Origin: Brevundimonas sp. UBA986
GTDB taxonomy: Bacteria; Pseudomonadota; Alphaproteobacteria; Caulobacterales; Caulobacteraceae
Assembly (NCBI GenBank): GCA_002292165.1
Contig: DBBK01000232.1
Coordinates: forward strand, 590 to 12,331
Direction of reading: 5' to 3'
Length of the DNA: 11,742 nt
In this document: piece by piece, positions 1 to 6,511 of the stretch
Position numbering within the stretch: position 1 is the first letter of the stretch
Layout: each line of letters opens with the position of its first letter
The notes under the pieces: model-generated
What the model was told of the DNA's origin: nothing
Database searches by the model: none
What the model saw: the letters and a program-made list of their open reading frames with translations, nothing else
Made by a program: the position numbers and the translations under genes

Positions 1-251
1 GCTACGGCGGCTACTGGGGTCCGTCCTGGCGCTTCTACGGCAACGGCGGCTGGAGCCCCTGGGGCAGCCCGTGGGGCCGCGGTTGGGGCCCCGGCTTCAA
101 CGACTGGGACGTTCGCCAGATCGACCGCTATGAGGCCTCGTCCGAGATCGTCATGGGCCGCGGCGCCAAGCCCGCCGGCGATCCCAATGCCTTCGACGCC
201 GGCGAGGTCATCGCCAACCTCGGCCCGCGCGTGACGCGGGCGGGGTCTTAA
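1..251 (+). CDS. DUF4136-like lipoprotein/envelope protein, C-terminal fragment
   Basis: This is the 3' end of a gene that begins outside the window. Codons start at base 3 and run to the TAA at 249-251. The visible 82 residues open with a Gly/Trp/Tyr/Pro-rich stretch (YGGYWGPSW, then repeated W-G-x-P-W-G units). They continue into a more ordered tail, with YEASSEIVMGRGAKP followed by DPNAFDAGEVIANLGPRV. A tail with an 'EIVMGRGxKPxxDPxAFDAxxVxxNLGP' pattern is, from memory, typical of DUF4136 proteins, which are usually secreted lipoproteins of unknown function. The N-terminus, where a signal peptide or lipobox would lie, is missing, so localisation cannot be checked. A GC hairpin follows the stop directly. 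The family call is moderate; the frame is secure because it stays open to the window edge and its composition is protein-like. Confidence 0.6.
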   Translation, partial: YGGYWGPSWRFYGNGGWSPWGSPWGRGWGPGFNDWDVRQIDRYEASSEIVMGRGAKPAGDPNAFDAGEVIANLGPRVTRAGS

Positions 252-261
252 GGGCGCTAAC

Positions 262-290
262 GGCCGCGACGCGGTCGCGGCCTGCTTGAG
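262..290 (+). terminator. Possible terminator hairpin after the DUF4136-like gene
   Basis: Ten bases after the TAA stop there is a perfect 9-bp stem: GGCCGCGAC (262-270), loop GCG (271-273), GTCGCGGCC (274-282). The following TGCTTGAG is a poor U-tract, so this is a weak intrinsic terminator at best. A second GC palindrome, AGGCCCGG/CCGGGCCT (297-304 and 307-314), lies just downstream and may add to termination or be a degenerate intergenic repeat. Confidence 0.4.
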
Positions 291-341
291 CGCGAAAGGC
301 CCGGGTCCGGGCCTCAAGTAGCGCGAAGCGCGGTAGGCCCG

Positions 342-376
342 GCTAACAAACCCGCATCGGCGTCAGCCGATGCGGG
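342..376 (-). terminator. Rho-independent terminator of the DUF6065 gene, stop codon in loop
   Basis: There is a perfect 11-bp inverted repeat, CCCGCATCGGC (351-361) and GCCGATGCGGG (366-376), with the 4-base loop GTCA (362-365). Read on the minus strand, the hairpin is followed by TTTGTTAG, a reasonable U-tract, so it serves the minus-strand gene. That gene's TGA stop (365-363) lies inside the loop, and the upstream stem arm encodes its last residues (PRIG). On the plus strand no T-run follows, so it is probably unidirectional. Confidence 0.75.
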
Positions 377-1139
377 GAGACTTCAGCCGGCGCTTGTTGG
401 AGTGGCTGGCCGGGGCGGTTCCGAGGTCCTCGGGCAGTTCGCCCTTGAAGTAGAAGCGCTGCCAGGCCTCCTTGGCCGCGTCGGGATCGCCCGAGGCCAG
501 GCGGGTGTTGAAGTCGGTGCGCTGGCGGTTCCAGGCCTCGAACTGGCCGTGCATGACAGGGTTGGATTCCAGCGTCCGGATCACCGGCTGGAAGGCCTCG
601 ACCTTCTTGTGCTCCAGCAGGGTGATGAAGCAGAAGGGCTCGCCCTTCTCGAACTTGACCCGGCCCGGCCTGGTGAAGATCCAGTTCATCGTGAAGGGGA
701 AGGGCAACCAGTCGGTCTCGATCAGCCCGACCAGCGGCTGGATGCCGTCCTTCACATGGTTGGGGCTGCCCGAGCACTGCATCCCCCAGCCCGGCGGCGT
801 GCGGAACAGATACTGGGGGTGCATGGTCAGGACCCCGCGCGAGAAGTGCGAGGTCACGAAATGGCTCAGCGTCGGCTGGGGCCGGTCGGGCGTGATCGTG
901 ATGTCCGACTGCTGAGGCCCGCCATTCCATTCGGCCGTGAAGCCGAAGGGGCAGAGGATCTCCCACCCCGTCGTATTGGCCATGTTCAGCGGCAGGCAGC
1001 GATAGGGATGCCGCGAGATGAAGGCGTCCATCCAGTTGCGGGATTGACGGCCGGGCACGAGGTCCGGCGGCGTCGCCGTCATCGGATAGCATTCCAGTTC
1101 CAAGGCCGGGCTCCGTTCTGTAAGCGGGACAGGCGCCAT
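363..1139 (-). CDS. DUF6065 family protein
   Basis: This encodes a 258-residue soluble protein of unknown biochemical function. The sequence fits the DUF6065 family as I remember it: LECYPM near the N-terminus (residues 15-20), then MANTTGWEILCPFGF (53-67), EWNGGPQQSDITI (70-82), LFRTPPGWGM (111-120), IETDWLPFPFTMNW (140-153) and FEKGEPFCFITL (163-174). There is no signal peptide or membrane segment. The many aromatic, Pro and Gly residues suggest a compact beta-rich fold. I chose ATG 1139 because family similarity begins shortly after it, although the purine-rich CTAGGA lies immediately against the start. An in-frame ATG at 1172 would add 11 residues; its AGGAG is about 14 bases away, and it would overlap the start of the divergent deacylase gene. 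The neighbour context gives no functional clue, and the gene looks monocistronic with its own terminator. Confidence 0.85.
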   Translation of the reverse strand: MAPVPLTERSPALELECYPMTATPPDLVPGRQSRNWMDAFISRHPYRCLPLNMANTTGWEILCPFGFTAEWNGGPQQSDITITPDRPQPTLSHFVTSHFSRGVLTMHPQYLFRTPPGWGMQCSGSPNHVKDGIQPLVGLIETDWLPFPFTMNWIFTRPGRVKFEKGEPFCFITLLEHKKVEAFQPVIRTLESNPVMHGQFEAWNRQRTDFNTRLASGDPDAAKEAWQRFYFKGELPEDLGTAPASHSNKRRLKSPRIG

Positions 1140-1170
1140 TCCTAGCCCGCCATCCGCCCCGATCTCAACC

Positions 1171-1716
1171 ATGTCCGACACGACGTCTCCTGCGCCCGCC
1201 CCCGCGCCTGCATTCGACCGCGACCGGTTGCTGGACTGGATGGCCGACAACGATGTGGATCAGGTCACCCACGACCACCCGGCGGTGTTCCGCGTCGAGG
1301 AGGGGCTGGACCTCAAGGCCGACCTGCCGGGCGTCCACACCAAGAACCTGTTCCTGAAGGACAAGAAGGGGAGGCTGTGGCTGATTTCGGCGGCCCAGGA
1401 CACGGTCATCGACCTGAAGCGGGTCAATGCCGCCATCGGGGCTCCCGCGGGGTCCGGGCGGCTGTCCTTCGGCAATGAGGGGCTGATGTATGAGACCCTG
1501 GGCGTGCGACCCGGTTCGGTGACGGCGCTGGCGCTGATCAACGACCTCGACCGGCGCGTGACCTTCGTGCTGGACCGCAAGCTGCACGAGGCGGCCATCG
1601 TCAACTTCCACCCCCTGATCAATACGGCGACCACGGCCCTGGATCAGGCGGCGTTCCGGCGGGTGATGAGCCTGCTGGGGCGTGAGCCGGTGGTGGTGGA
1701 TTTCGAGGCCTTGTAA
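1171..1716 (+). CDS. YbaK/ProX-type aminoacyl-tRNA deacylase (ProXp-ala-like)
   Basis: This is a 181-residue single-domain trans-editing enzyme of the prolyl-tRNA synthetase INS-like superfamily. Relatives hydrolyse mischarged tRNA(Pro), classically Ala-tRNA(Pro), in the cytoplasm, and a Caulobacter protein of this type is an experimentally studied ProXp-ala. Visible signatures are THDHPAVFRVEEG (33-45), DLPGVHTKNLFLKDKKG (51-67) with the Lys58-Asn59 pair expected at the active site, RLSFGNEGLMYETLGVRPGSV (read as RLSF then NEGLMY and LGVRPGSVTA, about 96-119), and NFHPLINTATTA near the C-terminus. Length is normal. The first ~14 residues are an Ala/Pro-rich leader (APAPAPA), unlike the core. 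No good Shine-Dalgarno precedes the ATG, so translation may be leaderless or weak. A strong hairpin follows the stop. The family is near certain; substrate preference (Ala versus Cys or Pro analogues) is inferred. Confidence 0.93.
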   Translation: MSDTTSPAPAPAPAFDRDRLLDWMADNDVDQVTHDHPAVFRVEEGLDLKADLPGVHTKNLFLKDKKGRLWLISAAQDTVIDLKRVNAAIGAPAGSGRLSFGNEGLMYETLGVRPGSVTALALINDLDRRVTFVLDRKLHEAAIVNFHPLINTATTALDQAAFRRVMSLLGREPVVVDFEAL

Positions 1717-1718
1717 CG

Positions 1719-1750
1719 AAAAAGGGGCGCATCCGGCGGATGCGCCCCTT
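1719..1750. terminator. Bidirectional intrinsic terminator between convergent genes
   Basis: There is a perfect 13-bp stem, AAGGGGCGCATCC (1722-1734) and GGATGCGCCCCTT (1738-1750), with the 3-base loop GGC. Read on the minus strand it ends in TTTTT (complement of 1719-1723), an ideal U-tract for the OPT gene that stops at 1774. Read on the plus strand it is followed by GTCCTT, a weaker tract serving the deacylase gene that stops at 1716. The position between two convergent stops supports a shared role. Confidence 0.88.
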
Positions 1751-1773
1751 GTCCTTACGGAGGTTGGAAGCGG

Positions 1774-3825
1774 TTAGCCCGCGACCTTGGCCGAAACGCG
1801 CCTGATCCAGCCGTAGAGGCCGAAGGCCAGGACGGCGAAGGCGACGACGCCCGCCAGCATGGCCGGCCAGGCCGAACCCTCGGGGATCAGGCCGAAGGGC
1901 GATTCCTTGCCCGTGCCGACGATGACCCCGGCCAGCAGGACCCCGAACAGGCTCTCGCCCACGATCAGGCCCGAGGCCAGCAGCACGCCCATGCGGCGGC
2001 CGACGTCGGCGTATTTCGTGCCGGCGATGGCCTTGTCATAGAACCAGCCCACGACGGCGCCGACCACCAGCATGGTGGTGACGGCGGCGGGCAGGTAGAA
2101 GCCGATGCCGACGGCCAGCGGCGGCAGCTTGATCTTGCCCCTGGTCGCCTTCTCGAGGACCGCGTCCAGGGCGATGATGATCGCGCCGATCACCGCGCCG
2201 ACGCCGATCAGGTCCCAACGCAGCTCGCCCGAGATGACGCCCTTGGCGAGGGCCGAGATCAGCGTCGCCTGCGGGGCGGCCAGCGGGGCGTCGGCGATGC
2301 CCTTGGGTCCGCCCTCGAAGCCGAAGGCGCCGTTCAGCTGGCTCAGGATGAAGGGGATGACCAGAGCGCCGGCCACGACGCCGACGATCAACGCGACCTG
2401 CTGACGCCAGGGGGTGGCCTCGACCAGCTGGCCGGTCTTGAGGTCCTGCAGGTTGTCGTTGGCGATGACGGCGACGGCGAAGACGACCGCCGTGACCATC
2501 AGCGCGAAGGCGACGAAGGACGGATCGGCGGGCACGCCCGCGATGGCCATGACCACCAGCATCAGCAGGGAGGCGACGACGATGGCGATGATGCCGACGC
2601 CCGAGACCGGGCTGTTCGACGAGCCGATGAGGCCGGCCATGTATCCGCAGATCGCGGCGACGGCGAAGCCGATGACGATCACATAGACCAGGCCGCCGAT
2701 GACCAGGATCGGGGCGCTGGCGGCCAGCGGGGTCCCTTGGGTGAACAGGGCCAGGACCGAGGCGATGCCGACGAGGGCAATGATCGACAGGCCGCCGACG
2801 ATGCCGATCGGAATGTCCTGTTCGGTGCGGTCCAGCACCTCGCCCTCGGCGCGGCGACGCTGGGCGGCCAGCGCCGAGGTCAGGCCGCCGACCAGAGGTC
2901 CCATCAGCTTGATCAGGGTCCAGATGGCGGCCACGCCGATGACGCCGGCGCCCATGAAGCGGACCTCATTGCGCCAGACCTTGGAGGCCAGCTCCTCGGG
3001 CGGGGCCGAGGCGAGGGTGGCGGCCAGCGAATGGATGCCGAAATGCGAGCCGAGGAAGGCCACGAAGTCGGGCGAGGTCAGCAGCGGCACGGCGATGCAC
3101 CAGGCCAGCAGCAGGCCGAACAGCTGGGCCAGACCCACGGTCAGGCCGATCAGGTGACCGGCGCCCAGCAGGGCGAACTGCATGCCGAAGCCGACGCCCG
3201 TGGCGCCGCCGCCGAGGAAGGCGGGAAGCTTGAGGAATTTGGCGGTCTCGCCGGCGAAGGCGCGGGCCGCGATCAGGAAGGCGAAGGCGGCCGAGACGAT
3301 CGAGCCGACGATGACGACGCCGAGGCCCGCCTTGTTCTCGCGCACGGCCTCCTCGCTTTGATCGACGCCGGGCGAGCCGACCGTCAGCACCTCTGCGGCG
3401 GCGACGCCTTCGGGGTAGGGCAGGTTGGCGTTGACCACCAGGGCGCGGCGCAGGGGGATGGAGAAGGTGACGCCCAGCACGCCGCCGAGGACGCAGATGG
3501 CCACCGATTCCCAGAACGGAAAGTCCATCCACCAGCCGACCATGACCAGACCGGGCAGGACGAAGATGATGGAGCTCATGGCCCCGCCGACCGAGGCCAC
3601 GGTCTGGACGGTCATGTTTTCCCAGATGGTCGAGCCCTTGAAGGCCCGCAGGATCGCCATGGAGATGACCGCCGCCGGGATGGCCGAGGCGAAGGTCAGG
3701 CCCACCTTCAGGCCCAGATAGGTGTTGGCGGCGGTGAAGATCACCGCCAGCACACAGCCCAGGATCAGGGCGCGGATGGTAAGTTCAACGCGCTTGAGGC
3801 GCGGCACTGCCGGGGTATCGGTCAT
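1774..3825 (-). CDS. OPT family oligopeptide/metal-chelate transporter
   Basis: This encodes a 683-residue polytopic inner-membrane transporter of the OPT family. Members move oligopeptides or metal chelates, usually coupled to protons. Conserved OPT segments are visible in order: NTYLGLKVGLTFASAIPAA (34-52), QTVASVGGAMSS (74-85), NLPYPEGVAAAEVLTVG (134-150), GYMAGLIGSSNSPVSGVGI (394-412), NDNLQDLKTGQLVEATPW (456-473) and VGESLFGVLLAGVIV (622-636). Long hydrophobic stretches throughout fit the many-TM topology. The open frame extends 38 codons upstream, but I place the start at ATG 3825. The purine-rich AGAGGGA stands about 6 bases before it, and the protein begins MTDTPAVPRLKRVELTIRA, typical of this family, whereas the extension is Arg/Pro/Ser-rich and unlike a transporter. 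It is divergent from the cytochrome gene. Substrate cannot be read from sequence; the family call is firm. Confidence 0.95.
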   Translation of the reverse strand: MTDTPAVPRLKRVELTIRALILGCVLAVIFTAANTYLGLKVGLTFASAIPAAVISMAILRAFKGSTIWENMTVQTVASVGGAMSSIIFVLPGLVMVGWWMDFPFWESVAICVLGGVLGVTFSIPLRRALVVNANLPYPEGVAAAEVLTVGSPGVDQSEEAVRENKAGLGVVIVGSIVSAAFAFLIAARAFAGETAKFLKLPAFLGGGATGVGFGMQFALLGAGHLIGLTVGLAQLFGLLLAWCIAVPLLTSPDFVAFLGSHFGIHSLAATLASAPPEELASKVWRNEVRFMGAGVIGVAAIWTLIKLMGPLVGGLTSALAAQRRRAEGEVLDRTEQDIPIGIVGGLSIIALVGIASVLALFTQGTPLAASAPILVIGGLVYVIVIGFAVAAICGYMAGLIGSSNSPVSGVGIIAIVVASLLMLVVMAIAGVPADPSFVAFALMVTAVVFAVAVIANDNLQDLKTGQLVEATPWRQQVALIVGVVAGALVIPFILSQLNGAFGFEGGPKGIADAPLAAPQATLISALAKGVISGELRWDLIGVGAVIGAIIIALDAVLEKATRGKIKLPPLAVGIGFYLPAAVTTMLVVGAVVGWFYDKAIAGTKYADVGRRMGVLLASGLIVGESLFGVLLAGVIVGTGKESPFGLIPEGSAWPAMLAGVVAFAVLAFGLYGWIRRVSAKVAG

Positions 3826-3842
3826 AAGGTCCCTCTTTGAGG

Positions 3843-3869
3843 GCGGAGGTAAGCCGGAAACGCCTCCGC
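3843..3869. repeat. Inverted repeat in the OPT/cytochrome divergent intergenic region
   Basis: GCGGAGG (3843-3849) and CCTCCGC (3863-3869) form a perfect 7-bp inverted repeat with a 13-base spacer. It sits 17 bases upstream of the OPT start, so it could be an operator or a 5'-leader hairpin for OPT. It lacks a T-run. A TTGACG (3904-3909) further right looks like a -35 for the plus-strand cytochrome gene, but I see no convincing -10 at the right distance. Confidence 0.35.
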
Positions 3870-3959
3870 TGGCAACGGCAGGCGCCGCATGACGCCGGAT
3901 CGCTTGACGAAAGGGTCTGTGCGGCGAACTGTCCCGCATCAGCTTCGGGAAAGATCGCC

Positions 3960-4430
3960 ATGCGCCGCATCATCGTCACCAGCCTCATCGCCCTTGTTTG
4001 CGCGGCGGGCGCGGCCGGAGCCCAGACCACAGCCTCGCCTTCGGCGGCCGAGACCGTCGCGGCGCGCAAGGCGGCCTTCAACCTGTCGGCCGTGGCCTTC
4101 AGCACCATGAACGCGGCCGCCGCCTCGCCCACGCCGGACCCGCGCCAGCTGTCGTTCAGCGCCCAGGCGCTCGCGCGCTGGGCCCACGCCCTGCCGGGCC
4201 TCTTCCCCGCCGGGACCAGCGCCACGGACATGCCGGGCGAGACGACGGCCTCCCCGGCCATCTGGGCCAATCGCGCGGACTTCGAGGCCAAGGCCGCCGC
4301 CTATGCCGCCGCCGCCGATCGCTTGAGCGAACTGACCGAGGACCCCGAAGCCTTCAAGGCCCAGCTGGCGGTGGTCAGCGACACCTGCAAGTCGTGCCAC
4401 CAGCCGTACCGGGTCCGTCCGGGCCACTAA
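3960..4430 (+). CDS. Cytochrome c'/c556-type four-helix cytochrome
   Basis: This is a 156-residue exported c-type cytochrome. The N-terminus is a signal peptide: MRR, then a hydrophobic core (IIVTSLIALVCAAGAAG), with likely cleavage after AGA at residue 21. The single haem-binding motif CKSCH (143-147) is near the C-terminus, the hallmark placement of class II cytochromes (cytochrome c'/c556). The rest is Ala-rich and helical, fitting a periplasmic four-helix bundle. DTCKSCHQPYR closely matches the family's usual 'C..CH..YR' ending. The start at ATG 3960 is chosen because it begins the signal peptide and has GGGAAAGA upstream; the frame is open back to 3837 but that part is not protein-like. 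The equivalent of the N-terminal axial Met in c556-type proteins appears to be Phe40 (in RKAAFNL). It is divergent from OPT and converges on the PAP2 gene with a 17-base gap. Physiological partners are unknown. Confidence 0.88.
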   Translation: MRRIIVTSLIALVCAAGAAGAQTTASPSAAETVAARKAAFNLSAVAFSTMNAAAASPTPDPRQLSFSAQALARWAHALPGLFPAGTSATDMPGETTASPAIWANRADFEAKAAAYAAAADRLSELTEDPEAFKAQLAVVSDTCKSCHQPYRVRPGH

Positions 4431-4447
4431 CGGGGGTCACTGAGGGA

Positions 4448-5281
4448 TCAGGCGGTCGCGAAGGCCCCGGCCCGGTCCCTCTGCGCCGCCGCATAGGGGC
4501 AGGCGACCATGACCCGATGCAGGACCGCCAGCACCAGTCCGGTGATCGCCCAGGACAGCAGGATGTCCGACAGATAGTGGCCGCCGAACGCCAGCCGGTT
4601 CATCGACAGGGCGACCGCATAGGCGATCAGCGGGACCGCCGCCTTCGCCCGCCAGGCGCGCGGCAGCAGGATCAGGCCCGCGACCATCCAGGCCGCCGAG
4701 GCCGCCTCTCCGGACACGAAGGAGCAGTTGTGGGCGCAGGCCTCCGACAGGGTCCAGGCGGGGGTGAAGCCTGCCTCGCCGCCGAACAGATCGGTCTGGA
4801 TCGGCCGGGCCCGGCCCCAGTTCCCCTTCAGCCAGGTGTTGACCACCAGTCCCGGCCCGAGCAGGAGGCCGATCAGCAGGAAGCCGCAGCGGCGCGCGCA
4901 CAGGGTCCGCCGCTCGCTCTCGCCGAACAGCCGCATCCCCACCCCGGCCAGGGCGGCCAGCAGGATCAGGGCCATGACGTATGTCGAGCTCTTGCGCAGG
5001 GCCCTGAGCACCGGCTCCTGCGACAGGAAGAAGCCGTCGCCGGCGCGGTAGAAGAGGTCGCTGACCGCGAGGTCCACGCCCGGGAACAGGATGAAATAGG
5101 CCGACAGGCTGACGACGGCGATCAGGGCCAGGGTCGTCGGCTCGGACCAGCGGATGCGCACCCCGATGGCCAGCCTCAGCCGTTCGATCTCGTTGCGCGC
5201 TGCGCGGCGCATCGACGTGAACGACGGTGTCTTCCACGCTGCGGAGAAGGGCGCGCGCGCCCGCGTGTACTCGGCGTCCAT
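4448..5281 (-). CDS. PAP2 superfamily membrane phosphatase, variant motif 2
   Basis: This encodes a 277-residue inner-membrane protein of the PAP2 (phosphatidic acid phosphatase type 2) superfamily. Such enzymes remove phosphate from lipid or isoprenoid phosphates, typically with the active site facing the periplasm. Motif 1 is KGNWGRARP (Lys152, Arg159, Pro160). Motif 3 is NRLAFGGHYLSD, with the expected Arg229, His235 and Asp239. Motif 2, normally PSGH, reads FVSGEA (188-193), so the usual His is Glu192. TM segments lie near 48-66, 100-117, 131-150, 196-207, 214-227 and 240-258. The start at ATG 5281 is supported by a GGGGGGAA stretch about 4 bases upstream; an internal ATG at 5212 is a fallback. 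The first ~45 residues are a basic cytoplasmic tail. The substrate (undecaprenyl-PP, lipid A, phosphatidyl-glycerophosphate) cannot be assigned. It converges with the cytochrome gene and no terminator was seen between them. Confidence 0.85.
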   Translation of the reverse strand: MDAEYTRARAPFSAAWKTPSFTSMRRAARNEIERLRLAIGVRIRWSEPTTLALIAVVSLSAYFILFPGVDLAVSDLFYRAGDGFFLSQEPVLRALRKSSTYVMALILLAALAGVGMRLFGESERRTLCARRCGFLLIGLLLGPGLVVNTWLKGNWGRARPIQTDLFGGEAGFTPAWTLSEACAHNCSFVSGEAASAAWMVAGLILLPRAWRAKAAVPLIAYAVALSMNRLAFGGHYLSDILLSWAITGLVLAVLHRVMVACPYAAAQRDRAGAFATA

Positions 5282-5402
5282 CGTTCCCCCCGGATCGATA
5301 TCCCCAACTCAAAGGATGATCGCAGTCTGGCGAGAATCGGCGTCGGCAAGGTCACGGCGGCGTGGCGGTTCCGCAGCGGTTTTCCGACGGTGATGTGAGG
5401 GT

Positions 5403-5420
5403 CGATCCGGTCGCGGATCG
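5403..5420. repeat. Short inverted repeat upstream of mutM
   Basis: CGATCCG (5403-5409) and CGGATCG (5414-5420) are perfect 7-bp arms around the loop GTCG. The repeat lies 71 bases before the mutM start, in the 209-bp intergenic region shared with the divergent PAP2 gene. It could be an operator or leader hairpin. I saw no convincing -35/-10 pair in this intergenic region. Confidence 0.3.
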
Positions 5421-5490
5421 GTTCCGTCATACTTCGTCCGGTCGCCTGCGCGGCCCTTCTCTCCGGGGTCCCGACGGGTTAGGACGGGCC

Positions 5491-6354
5491 ATGCCTGAAC
5501 TTCCCGAGGTCGAGACGGTCCGACGCGGCCTGGAGCCCGTTCTGGTCGGCGCCCGCCTGACCCGGGTGCGTCAGAACCGCCCCGATCTGCGCTTTCCCTT
5601 CCCCGACCGCTTCGTCGAGCGGCTGGAGGGGGCGACCGTCACCGCCATCGACCGGCGCGCCAAATATCTGCTGGCCCGGCTGTCGACCGGCGAGACCTGG
5701 GTCACCCATCTGGGCATGACCGGCCGCTTCACCCTGGACGGGACCCAGATCGGCGAGTTCGAGGAGCCGGCCCCCATCGCGGGCAAGCACGAACATATGA
5801 GCTTCTGCGCGGTGCGCGACGGGCTCGCGACCCGTGTGGGCTTCGCCGACGCCCGCCGCTTCGGCTTTATGGGGCTGATCCCCACCGACGAGGCCGAGGC
5901 CCATCCCTGGTTCGCCGCCATGGGGCCCGAGCCGCTCGGCAACAGCTTCTCCGCCGCCCACCTGGCCGAGGTCTTCGCCGGCAAGACCCAGAACATCAAG
6001 GTGTCCCTGCTGGACCAGAGAAACGTCGCCGGTCTGGGCAATATCTATGTCTGCGAGGCGCTTTATCGCGCGCGGATTTCGCCCCTGATCGCGGCGGGCA
6101 AGGTCTCGCGGCCTCGGCTGGAGACGCTCGCGAGCGTGATCCGCGACGTCCTCAATGACGCCATCGCAGCGGGCGGCTCCACGCTGAAGGACTTCGCCAA
6201 CGCCGAGGGCGGGCAGGGCTATTTCCAGCACCGCTTCGACGTCTACGGCCGCGAGGGCCAGCCCTGTCTGGGCGAAGGCTGCACGGGCGTCGTCAAACGC
6301 ATCGTCCAGGCGGGACGGTCGACCTTCTATTGCCCGAGCTGCCAGAAGAAGTGA
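5491..6354 (+). CDS. mutM: Formamidopyrimidine-DNA glycosylase
   Basis: This is a 287-residue bifunctional DNA glycosylase/AP lyase (Fpg) that excises oxidised purines such as 8-oxoguanine in base-excision repair. The N-terminus MPELPEVETVRRGLEP is diagnostic: after Met removal, Pro2 is the Schiff-base nucleophile and Glu3 the general acid. Lys58 (RRAKYLL), the HLGMTGRF loop (73-80), DARRFGFMGL (120-129) and the helix-two-turn-helix region around QNIKVSLLDQRNVAGLGNIY (167-186) all fit. The C-terminal zinc finger uses Cys259, Cys264, Cys281 and Cys284, spaced CX4C and CX2C, followed by QKK. The start at 5491 is fixed by the requirement for Pro2; TAGGAC lies about 7 bases upstream. The frame is open back to 5362, but that extension would bury the catalytic proline. 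All catalytic residues are present, so the gene should be functional. It marks the right border of the core block before a low-GC accessory segment. Confidence 0.98.
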   Translation: MPELPEVETVRRGLEPVLVGARLTRVRQNRPDLRFPFPDRFVERLEGATVTAIDRRAKYLLARLSTGETWVTHLGMTGRFTLDGTQIGEFEEPAPIAGKHEHMSFCAVRDGLATRVGFADARRFGFMGLIPTDEAEAHPWFAAMGPEPLGNSFSAAHLAEVFAGKTQNIKVSLLDQRNVAGLGNIYVCEALYRARISPLIAAGKVSRPRLETLASVIRDVLNDAIAAGGSTLKDFANAEGGQGYFQHRFDVYGREGQPCLGEGCTGVVKRIVQAGRSTFYCPSCQKK

Positions 6355-6378
6355 GAGCTTCGCTAAGTGGGGTGAGCT

Positions 6379-6466
6379 ATTTATCCTCGCTCGAGTTCTG
6401 AATTTTTCTCGGACGAGGCGATTTATTCTCGCTCGAATTCTGTCTGATGGGATTTCTTCTCGCTTG
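6379..6466. repeat. 22-bp direct repeats (two near-identical, one degenerate)
   Basis: Copy 1 is 6379-6400 and copy 2 is 6421-6442. They match at 20 of 22 positions, sharing ATTTAT-CTCGCTCGA-TTCTG, with start-to-start spacing of 42 bp (about four helical turns). A degenerate third copy, ATTTCTTCTCGCTTG (6452-6466), lies 31 bp further on. The block falls in the 157-bp gap between the mutM stop and the AT-hook gene and is clearly AT-richer than the flanks. Copy 1 plus the following CTCGGACGAGG (6408-6418) also forms an imperfect inverted repeat (9 of 11). The likely role is a binding-site array for a regulator, possibly the downstream protein itself; this is inference. Confidence 0.7.
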
Positions 6467-6511
6467 CGGCGGCCTTGGTCCGTGTCACTCTGGTGGCGAA
6501 AGGACATCGGC

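Noticed and set aside
2737..3840. A 367-codon plus-strand open frame opposite the OPT gene
   Set aside because: The product is His/Asp/Gln/Gly-rich and lacks any motif, while the minus strand encodes a textbook OPT transporter over the same bases.
3998..5398. A 466-codon plus-strand open frame across the cytochrome and PAP2 genes
   Set aside because: It crosses the ends of two well-supported genes in other frames and encodes an Arg/Gly/Gln/Pro-rich product without domain features, the usual artefact of high GC with few stop codons.
5362..5490. N-terminal extension of mutM to the upstream in-frame ATG
   Set aside because: Fpg needs its N-terminal proline as nucleophile right after the initiator Met, so the start must be 5491.
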